From positions 6,696,001-6,760,000 of the forward strand of contig CAVNZM010000008.1 in the NCBI GenBank assembly GCA_963693365.1: a stretch of DNA of 64,000 nt. The letters are read 5' to 3'. Positions 32,203 through 61,540 of the stretch are shown here, one piece after another. How positions within the stretch are numbered: the first letter of the stretch is position 1; each line of letters opens with the position of its first letter. The DNA is from Amoebidium appalachense (taxonomy: Eukaryota; Ichthyosporea). The notes below the pieces were generated by a model. That model saw nothing but the letters and a program-made list of their open reading frames with translations, was not told the DNA's origin and did no database searches. Position numbers and translations under genes: made by a program.

Positions 32203-33133
32203 TCTTAATAATGTCAAACTGGTACGGTCAACGTGTTCAAGCTGAAGCTATGTTTACCAACCAAGCTCTAAAGTCACGGACAAGCTTTTAGAACCATCAA
32301 TAAGATAGAAAATAGGGATTTGATACGGTTATACAAATACCATGCGCCGACACAGGCATACTATACTCCGAGAGTCCGACTGGTGAGTCGACATGTCACG
32401 TGCACACTTTCATCGTGCAAAGACCGTGCTTGCGCATGCGCATGTCGTCATTTGGACTCTGAAGATTTGCTTCGCTCCCATCAGAGCATGGGTGTACTGT
32501 TATCATCGAACAGTCGATCCAGCTCGCAAGAAAGAAAGCCTGCCTTATAGGTGAAGTAGAGCTTCTAAATGCGTCAATAGAAACACCTTTTTTTTTTTTT
32601 ATGTCAATAGAAACACTTTTTTTTTTTTTTTCTTTTTTTTCTTTTTTTTTGCCCACTGTCTTTTACGGAAAGCTCTCATCCCTTCTTTCCGGTTGTAGAC
32701 AAGTCCGCTCAGCTTGACTGATATGCATGATGAGCCTAATTAGTAACAGCTGTACCGCAGGGATTGGCTAAATTGGAGATCGATCTGGCTCAACATTGGC
32801 GCCCTGGGGCTCGATCTGAGCGAAGCAAAGTGTACTGTATCCCACACTCTATCCCACACGATAAAACATCTCACTGGCTCCGTCTCAGGCTTCTGCTCAT
32901 CTTGACGGAGCCTCACGCTCGTTTGATCAGTATTTCGTAGCACTGCTCTGAGAGTAGTGTTCATGCACGATTTGTCTACAATTTCAGTGTGTTTGCACTT
33001 CGACCTGTTAGTCTATTCCTCGCTTAAACACTACCCTAATGAAACACACGGGCTTCTAGCTAGTACCAAACTTTGAAATTAACTAGCTCCTCTGGTGTCA
33101 CAGTGCCACCACCCACATTTTCCAGCCAGAAAA

Positions 33134-33842
33134 ATGGCAGCAAAAATGATGAAAACCGCGCTTGCATGCACACACCTCACTCTTGTGTGTGCCTCTGCCA
33201 GCCAGCAAACCACACAAACACAACCGCGCGCTGCCCAGGACACTTCAACCACACCTGCAACAGCAGCAACCGTTGTGGTTGAACGAAAGTTCGCTGGAAA
33301 CAACTGTCCATTGTGGTCAAACATAAACACGGACGTGAGTAGATTTGGCACTAGAACTTTCCTTTCTAATGTTTACAAACTAAACACGTGTGAGGTGGTG
33401 TATTATCCTGCTACGGTGGGCGGGTCTCTCGAGCCTATTGGGCGTATGCACACAGCAAACACGACACATTTGACTGTCAGTTATTTCCAAAACGGGAAGG
33501 GGTCGTGTCAGGTAGGGGCTGGTGTTAACGTCAATACCACCACAACACCCCTGGACAAGTGCCTCTATGGTACCGGCGCATTGGTAAGTGATTTTAAGAC
33601 ATCCTTGTCCAACGGTCTTATTCATTTCCTTTTCGTTCCCCTTTTTGATTTACAAGAAAAACCGTTGAGGAAGAATAGCCCTTGTGGACCTAAACGAAAT
33701 TACATGTAAATGTATTTCTATAGCAAGACATTCAGAAGTGAGAAACGTTTTGCCTGCTGCTGAAATGTTATTATTCCCATGTTTACGTTGCCATGAAAAA
33801 TTTTGCAGATACTGGCACAACTGCTGATTGGTGTCATGCCTG

Positions 33843-33889
<47 letters not shown>

Positions 33890-34389
33890 ACCCACCCACC
33901 CACCCACCCCCCACCCATCTCCAGACAACAGACACAAACCAAATGAGGAAAAATAAGGGGGGAAAATGAAAAACAAAAGGAGAAAAAGGCCGGGCGGGGA
34001 AGGAAGACAGAGAGACTTGAACGAAGATCTGGGAACACTGGGGAATTTGCCCTGTTGGCATGTCCGGCACCATTCTACTGATTGCATGACTATCTGGTTA
34101 TTTTGCATCCCCTTCCTAGCTTATGCTAGTTACTTCTTCTTCTCCCCCCCCCCCCCCCCCCATTCCCCCCCTCGTCCTCCTCTTTTCCTCTTGTCCCCGT
34201 TCCCTATATTTTTCTTTTCGCACCTCTTGCTCTTCGTTCCATCATGTGGCACGCATGCATCAAAAGCCAACCCCCCCCCCCCCCCCAAAAAAAAAAAAAA
34301 AAAAAAAAAAATGGACACACACACGCACCAACCATCCATCTCCCTACGTCCTACCCATACCGCTGTGTCCTTCCCTCCGGGAGCCCCCC

Positions 34390-34444
<55 letters not shown>

Positions 34445-34838
34445 ACACACACTTCCCTCCCCCCTCCCCGCCCCTTTCTCCCCCTCCCCTCCCCCCCCCC
34501 CCCCCAATTTCCGTGCTTCTTCCCCCCCCAAAACACACACTAACTCACCACCACCCAGCTAATGGTACCAAAAGAGGGGAGGGGGATTGAGGGGAGGGAG
34601 GGGGAGGGGGGATCAGCTATGTGCCATGCACTGTTTTCTGTTTTCTTTGCCCCCCCCCCCCCCTCTTGTTACCTCCACACTACCGCTGCCTCCTCTATTC
34701 CTGGCTCCGTCTCTTTATTTTCGTCGTGTATAAAAGAAACCTACCCTACCATACCCCCTCCCTCCGCCCCTCCCCCCCCCCCCCAACCCGTGCAGCCTCT
34801 TCTACCCCGTTCCCTCCCTTTTTCTTGTAATCCCTCCC

Positions 34839-34871
<33 letters not shown>

Positions 34872-36467
34872 GTCTCCGTTTCCACCATTACTCTCCCTCG
34901 CTTCATTTGGTAACAACCCCCTCCCCCCCCCTCCCCCCTTCCCTCCCCGCCCCCCGCTCCCCCTCCTCGGGCACACACACCATAATCATGCATGGGCCTC
35001 CCCCACTACCAACTGTTCGTCGCCCCCAATCCTCCCCTCCCCTCCTACCCCCCCACCCTTTCCCCTTCCCTCCATCCCTCCCCTCCCTTCGCCCCCCCCC
35101 CCCCCCCCCCCCCCCCTCCCCCCCCCCCCCCCCCCCCCCCCCCGCCCCATTCCCACATGACACTTTCCCGGCGTTCCTGCTCATTATGATGTTACGCACA
35201 ACTCGACCCACTAAGGAATCCCTCCCCCTCCCCGGTCTCCCCTCCCCTCTCTCGTTCCCTCAATCGGATGCATTTTGCTCATGATATATACTCGGTGTGG
35301 GTGCTCTGCAACTTTTTAACTGAATTGTCTGTCATTTATGGGTACTTTATACTCTACTAACACATTCTCCTCCCTCCCTCTCTTCTCTTCCCCTCCCCCT
35401 TCCCCCCTCCCCCCCCCCCCTCCTCCCCCCGCCCAAAAAATGACAAACAACCAAACAAAAAAAAAACAGGCAGGCGTGTACAGCTACATTCTGAAAGCAG
35501 AAAACTGGACGTATACGGACAAGTCAGCGATGAAGGGTGAGCTCAGGCTCAACTCTGCAGACAACAACATCATCTACACACAGTGCCCAGACCTAGCGGA
35601 TGCTACAAAGCGTTCACACACCACTACGTGGGTGTACCAACTGAACACGTGTATTAAGTTGGAGAGTGTGAAGGAAACATACAACGAAACGACACAGAAA
35701 ACCGAAAAAACAGATGCAAATACACCGTCTCCCGCACAGCCCTGGGCCCAGAGCATGAACGTGTCGTCATATTTACCGGGTATACAGCAGTTTTCCGTTA
35801 AGCCGGCCTATGTTCTTACTCGATTTGCCACAAACAAAACGGTGATTCTCACACATTTCCACGATGGGGCATGCACAAAGCGGGTGGCATTCAGCGCTGA
35901 CCGGGTTGCTGAACTGGGTGTCTGCAACAATGACGAAGGAAGGCTGTACACATATCCATATGCCGTCATCGATGGTATGTATATCTACCAATATATACCG
36001 TACCCATATTCGTGGATATTTGCATGTGTGTGCACTTGAGAGATGCAGGGGTGCTTAAGACACCTACAGTTTGGTGAGAAGGGCAGATGTGTGAGTCTCG
36101 GTTTTGGGTGTTGGCTTGGATGCTGATGTGTGAGGGTGTGAGCATGCATGGTTGTGGTGCGGAAGGGTTGTGCAGAATGGGTCACCCAATCCTATTTGCC
36201 GGCTTCAAAAGAATAGCAGCACCCTGGAGAAGTGGTACCGAAGAGGGGTGGGTGGGTGGGGGGGGTCGGCGGGATCGCAAGAAGATAAAAAAATGGATTC
36301 ATACCATGCCTGCTCTTTGTAATGGCCAGCATGATGAAGACACGGACGTGCACACAGTAGGTGACATCCACATTTCAAAATGCATTTACACAGCTCAGAG
36401 GACTCCTCTCCTTCTTCCTCCCCCCCCCCCCCCCCCCCCCCCCCCCCGCCCCCTCCCCCCCCCCCCC

Positions 36468-36530
<63 letters not shown>

Positions 36531-37469
36531 GCACAAAAGGGTTTGTGCATTGTCCTTCACATGTGTACTTTTCACTCTGTGACACATTGGCCTCCTCCCC
36601 CCCCCCCTTCCGCCCACCCGAACCTCCTTTCCCCCGATGCCTTGCCCCGCCCCAACCACCCACCCACCTCCCCGTCCCCTCCTTTTCCTCCCCCCCCCCC
36701 CCCCCTCCCCGCCCCCCCCCCCCCCCCCCAAGCCTCCCACGCCCGGCTTATGCTCTATTTCTCTGCTTATTTTCTTCGTTTTTTGTCTGCTTGCAGATTT
36801 TGTAGACTCTGCGTTCTTAGATTGCTGCTCCTTGAACAACCCTGCTCGTCTTTGGCCAAGATGGGTGGACTCGCCTATTGCTGTTGAAACAGAGTATGGG
36901 TTGAAAACCACGCGCGAGAGGTTAAAGAGTCGAAACCCATGCTTCTGTGGAGGCATAGGAACCCCCCTGATGATGGGCTCTGTTCAAGTGTCTTCTGCCT
37001 GTACGCATAAATTGTTTGATTTTGGCTTTCCCCCTTTTGTGACGTTTTTTTGTTGCTCTTTGCAATTGTTGTCTCCTCCATACTTCGAACCCTCTAACGC
37101 ATACGTCACCCCCGCTTCCTCCCCCCCTCCCCCCCCCCCCCCTCCCCCCCCCCCAAAAAAAAAAATCCCCCCAAAGCCCAAATCCCCACCCCCTTCTCTC
37201 TCTCTCCCACCCAAATTTCACGCTATCACCCCCCCCCCCCCCCCCCCCCCCCTCCCCCCACCCCCCTCCCGGCCCCCCCTCATTCTCCCCTCACCCGCCT
37301 TCTTCTCTCGCCAAACACAAATAAAACCAACACAGGCAAGTCCACACTTGATGTTGGAGCACCAGCCCCCGAGTTAAGTAACAGCAAGGGGTCAGCCGCT
37401 ACAATGACTCGGTCCAATGTTCTTGCAGCCCTATTGGCGGTGGTGGTCGCGGCTGCGGCGGCGGCATGA
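33134..37469 (+). CDS. Secreted, likely GPI-anchored two-domain protein, 3 exons
   Basis: Exons 33134-33583, 35470-35974 and 37336-37469 join in phase (450+505+134 nt) to 362 residues. The start is the first in-frame ATG and gives a signal peptide (MAAKMMKTALACTHLTLVCA). The C-terminus ends in a small-residue site (SNSKGSAAT) then a hydrophobic tail (VLAALLAVVVAAAAAA), the layout of a GPI-attachment signal. Two similar cysteine-containing domains are visible: NVYKLNTC...TVSYFQNGKGSC...CLYGTG and WVYQLNTC...TVILTHFHDGAC...VCNNDEGRLYTYP. Several N-glycosylation sequons (NTT, NWT, NET, NVS, NKT) fit an extracellular protein. I do not recognise the family. Introns of 1.9 and 1.4 kb are packed with sense-strand poly-C. 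Confidence 0.8.
36983..37103 (-). repeat. Interspersed repeat R1, copy A
   Basis: Read on the minus strand, it runs from TATGCGTTAGAGGG to CAGGCAGAAGACACTTGAA and matches copies at 45899-46014 and 53513-53613. It lies in intron 2 of the GPI-anchored gene. On the sense strand it is followed by poly-C, as at the other copies when viewed in this orientation. Confidence 0.8.
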
Positions 37470-37922
37470 AAACCGTTCATAATGGGACTATTGGTTTGAG
37501 AATGAAGATAGCAAACCCTATGTCTGAGCAAAGTTAAGGATAGCAGTTGCTGTGTTTGAGTTACGTTTTGTAATATGTTTCATGTCTAATCTAGAGGACT
37601 TATTCTGCATTTAGGATGGCAACCCGGATGTTTCTGAGTTGAACTTCATGAATGTTGTGATACTCCTTGCAAGGTCGTGTACATGCATAAGCATATATGG
37701 CGGTTTTGCATTTCATCGCTGTGACAGTGTGTGTACATAAACTGGCAAACTGCAAAGTACCGGGAAACTTAAGTTACGATCAGTAAAGTTGTCTGTAATT
37801 TCCCCTTGAATTTGTGGGCGGTCTGTAGCTGTCGTCATGCACACAAAGACTCTCTGACATTGACTCAGCCTGTATTTTGTGGAAGTGCCAATTAAATAGA
37901 AACTTTGATTACCAAATTATAA
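37470..37922. other. 3' region of the GPI-anchored gene
   Basis: This is ordinary mixed DNA between a stop codon and the tRNA gene. No further gene is seen. It should contain the 3' untranslated region of the upstream gene and the flank of the tRNA. Confidence 0.5.
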
Positions 37923-37993
37923 GCGCCGTTGGTGTAGTGGTATCATGGAAGCCTCCCAAGCTTTCGACCCGGGTTCGATTCCCGGGCGGCGCA
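37923..37993 (+). tRNA. tRNA-Gly (anticodon CCC)
   Basis: This 71-nt cloverleaf has acceptor stem GCGCCGT/GCGGCGC, D-arm with the A-box TGGTGTAGTGG, anticodon stem GAAGC/GCTTT and loop CTCCCAA giving anticodon CCC. The T-arm is CCGGG/CCCGG with loop TTCGATT (B-box GGTTCGATTCC), and the discriminator base is A. It reads GGG codons. No intron. The CCA is not encoded, as usual in eukaryotes. The sequence closely resembles animal tRNA-Gly-CCC genes as I know them. A T-run terminator follows at once. Confidence 0.97.
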
Positions 37994-37996
37994 TCC

Positions 37997-38008
37997 TTTT
38001 TTTTTTTT
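37997..38008 (+). terminator. Pol III terminator of tRNA-Gly
   Basis: A run of 12 T begins 4 nt after the tRNA end, far more than the four to five T needed for RNA polymerase III to stop. Confidence 0.9.
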
Positions 38009-38672
38009 CATGCCCAACTTTCCCTTTCCCGTTACATTTTTGATTTCGTGGACACGTGTACTGTGGCAAGGCAAATATGTAGCTGCCCAAATTTGCACGA
38101 AGCCTGAATCTGTACTTGCACATAAGCCGGCCGTCTAGATATGCACACGTCTATTCCGGAGCCAAATACTCGCGCATGCCGGGGCGGAGCAATAGCCTAC
38201 TTGTGTGCGAATACCACACAGCGCACTCAACACCAGCCCAGGAAAGCTAACAGACCTCCTTTGAATGTGACTTCTTTATTATTCCGTAGTTATCTGCATT
38301 TGTGGACTTCCCGCATTACATGCAGATTACATGTTTGCTAGCTGCTCGCCTCTTTGTCTGGTTGGTACAGTGTGTACTCTGTGCCAGAGGTTGTGTGTGT
38401 GCAGATATTCTTTCCTACCCGGGAAAGACCATGTGTACATGTAATTGTGTGTTCGAATTGTTTATCACCATGCAGCTACCGTTACGGTTTGTGTATGCAA
38501 TGTTGGCAAATGTGTCACTGATTGGTTACATTTGGTGTGCAAATACAAGACAAATGTGTGGTTTATGAACAGCCAGGCTAACAAACACCAGCCATATTTA
38601 AACAGTTTTTTACGTTTTCCTTCTGTTCCTCATACGTGCAACACACATCCCCATTGAGAGATACTTCTTAGA
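38009..38672. other. NUP62 3' flank
   Basis: No gene is recognised. The NUP62-type gene ends at 38673 on the minus strand and transcribes into this interval. A minus-strand AATAAA (TTTATT on plus at 38275-38280) is a candidate polyadenylation signal about 400 bp past its stop. Confidence 0.45.
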
Positions 38673-58494
<19,822 letters not shown>

Positions 58495-60000
58495 GGTGCC
58501 TGTGTGGGTGCTTCTATGGTATGCCTACTGAAGGGGTGGGCATAAACCCGGCTTGTGCAAAGAGCTGTAGAGATTGCCTTGGGCCACGGTTTGTGACAAA
58601 GTGAGCACAAGCCAGCTGCCTGCTAAGTCGAAGGAAAGAAGGCAACCTTGTGCTTGCATGCTCAGTCAGAACTTGCTGTCAGGACTCTCTTCTGTGAGCG
58701 CGCCAAAAACGCATCCAATCATATGACAGGCATGACGTCATAGTGTTGAATGATCCTGGAACACATGTTCCACTTTCTCGACGTGCAAACTTTTTGGGAA
58801 AAGGCATTGGAAAAGGCTTGATCCGAAAAAAAAAAATCATTCACAGCACAAAATACATGGAATAAACCGGAATGTCTAAAAGATACACACAAACACGCAC
58901 ACACAAAACGACGACACATACACAAACACACAGTGACACACACATGCATATGTATACGTAGGGCTACCTTTCCGTAGGGCTACCTTTCCGTAGGGCTACC
59001 TTTCCGTAACACACACACATTGGTGTACTACACGGACGGCCATATACACACACAGTTACACACACACCTGAACACATGCACACACACAAACACACAAACA
59101 CACAGACTCGCTCACACACAAACAATGACACACGCGTCCACGTAGACCCATGTACCCCCGTGCACAAGCACACATACACCCACACACGTACGCACGTGTA
59201 CATACATACACACACACACCCTCGTGCCATGCACCCACGCACATGCACACTGTTACATGCACATGTGGTGTGCATGCACACACGTTCACACGCGCATACA
59301 CACACTCGCACAGCCATACACAGTGTCAAACACACATTTTTACGTGCACATACATGTACTGTAACACACTGTCAGGTGCACACACGCCCACACGTGCACA
59401 CAAACACACACACATGTACACGCACACACGCACGCACGCACACGTATATGAATACACACACACACGCACACACCGTGACATGAACACACACATGTGGCAC
59501 GTACATAATACATGTATGAGTAGGCATATTGGGTGTCCGCACACCTAGGTGCACACACAACACCTTGTGCACACGTCAGACTGCATCACAAATAAAAGAA
59601 GGCTTTGTATTGCGAAAGGAGAGGAAGTTAAAAAGGTTGGCCGGGGGGGGGGGGGGGGGAGAGGGGAGAGGGGGGAGGGGAGACGGGGCCGGGGGGAGGG
59701 GGGAGGGGAGAGGGGGGGGGGGGGGGGGGGGGGGCATGGATGGGGGGGGGGGGGGGGGGGGAGGGGGGAGGGAGCCAACATAATATACAACCAGTCGACT
59801 CACACGGGCAGGACTCAGGTGCATCTAATAAAGGAGTAGCTGAGTATGGACGAACGCACACAATGTAATACAGTGTCACAAAGAGCATCATAAGTCGTGC
59901 ACGAGCATGAACTAAAAACGAAAAAAAAAAAAAAAAAAAAAAAAAAAGGGTAAAAAATAATAATAATAAAAACTGAAAAACTGAAAAAGCTTTTGGGGGG

Positions 60001-60031
<31 letters not shown>

Positions 60032-60788
60032 AGGGGCGGGATTAGGAAGGGGGAAAGGGACCATATGAATATCATTAGTCCACAGTTGCACGTGTATGTA
60101 TGGGAAAGGGAAACGAACCACTGGGTAAGACATGTGTTGTTCGGGACCACAGAAGCTCAACTCGACGTACTGTAGGCTATACCTAATTGTGATTAATATT
60201 GTATGGGGCTCGGCCCATTGAACAGCAGTGTCCAGTACCTGGTGCAATAAAATTAATTGGAATGGTTGACGTTATCGTCTCTCCGGGGGGGGGGGGGGGG
60301 GGGGGGGGGAGAATAAATATAAAGCTGTTTTTAAAAGTCTGCGTGCACGTGTGGGTGTGAGTTTGCTGGTGACTGTGCTCACCCTAAATGATGACATGAA
60401 AATACAGTATGGCAATTGCGGGTGTGAAATAGAAATGAAAAGGGAAACTGCTCGACACCTGAAGATAGGGCGCGTACTGAAAGTCTTCAACCGTACCGAT
60501 CAGAGGTCGGTTTAATACAGTAAGTAGGTCACATTATATGCCTTGTCTCTTTTGGGGGGGAATGTTCGTGGTGGACCTTAGCACACCTCCAACAAAACAC
60601 AATGTGGAGTCACACACACATAAACGCACACAACACACGCACGTGCGTACCTGTCAAACATACGCACACCGTGACATGCACAAAACACACACGAGCGCAC
60701 ACGGTGACACATGCACATGCAGAAGCATACGCACACACGCACACCGTGCACACACCACGAACACACGCGCCTGCCGCGCACACGCACG

Positions 60789-60827
<39 letters not shown>

Positions 60828-60838
60828 ACCCACCCACA

Positions 60839-60873
<35 letters not shown>

Positions 60874-61540
60874 TGACACACACACTGACACACACACACA
60901 CACACACAAACTGCATTATAGCACCGCGGCAGTTGATATGGGAGGGAGGGGGGGGAGAGGGGGGGGGGGGGGGGGGGGGATATCGATACACTCTCTCCCC
61001 TTGGTTTAGCGTGAAGGATCTGTACACCCCCACTGCAGTCTACAGTGATGGTGATCAGCGCACATGGTCGTGTACGTGAACCAAGGGGGCAGCATATCGA
61101 GTCATGGACCACAGGAACGGCGGCATGCCATTTCCTAATCGGGCACCATTCAGTGCAGGGTATTTCAATTCGTAACGTTCGTGTGTTGGTACTCACACAT
61201 CTACAAAAAAAAAAAATAATGACCCGATGTGATGTTTGCACATGATACTCGGCCGCGGGCTGTCACAGTACAAAAGTTCGGCTTCACTTTCCCTCTCACT
61301 CCTCCATATTCCTTCACCACTTCTCTCAGTCGGGTGGCTTCAGACCTTTTTCTGTACCGCCACTCTCGTGGTTTTCGTTTAGTCTTCAACTCTTTCAGCT
61401 TTCTTTCTTCAGCTTAAAAGTCAAAAGTCAGCTAACAATTTTAGATCTGGCGGTCCCTGACTGCCTTTCTTTCTGAGTTTCTGCAAGCTGCAGCCGCCTT
61501 ATAATTAAGCTCTAAGTAGAATTGTATTCGAACACCCAGA
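58495..61540. other. Divergent spacer between NUP62 and the BTB gene
   Basis: This 3-kb spacer between two divergent start codons holds CA/GT-rich tracts (58880-59560, 60605-60910), G-runs (59644-59765, 60002-60031, 60287-60309, 60957-60979), an A-run (59920-59947) and a 16-bp tandem repeat (58957-59004). No coding exon is recognised. Non-coding first exons of NUP62 may lie here, and the promoter of the BTB gene should lie just before 61541. Confidence 0.5.
58957..59008. repeat. 16-bp tandem repeat, three copies
   Basis: CGTAGGGCTACCTTTC occurs three times in tandem followed by CGTA. It lies upstream of the NUP62 start codon. Confidence 0.9.

Larger units (their letters stand above)
31627..33133. 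other. CYP51 3' region and spacer to the next gene
   Basis: A possible polyadenylation signal AATAAA is at 32197-32202, about 570 bp after the CYP51 stop. T-rich runs with a repeated CAATAGAAACAC phrase are at 32576-32650. Apart from the short minus-strand frame at 31961-32182 I see no gene. The last few hundred bases should hold the promoter of the secreted-protein gene. Confidence 0.5.

Noticed and set aside
34130-35284. Pro-rich or Gly-rich open frames (also in many CYP51 and NUP62 introns)
   Set aside because: Produced by poly-C/poly-G runs inside introns; they lack any domain and overlap on both strands.
36798-36980. Extra exon of the GPI-anchored gene (DFVDSAFLDCCSLNN...)
   Set aside because: It has a plausible acceptor, but exon 2 already joins 37336 in phase and yields a clean GPI tail. 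The frame runs into repeat R1 and poly-C without a supported donor.
37917-38123. Minus-strand 68-residue frame containing RPGIEPGSKAWEASMIPL
   Set aside because: It is the antisense translation of the tRNA-Gly gene, a common annotation artefact.
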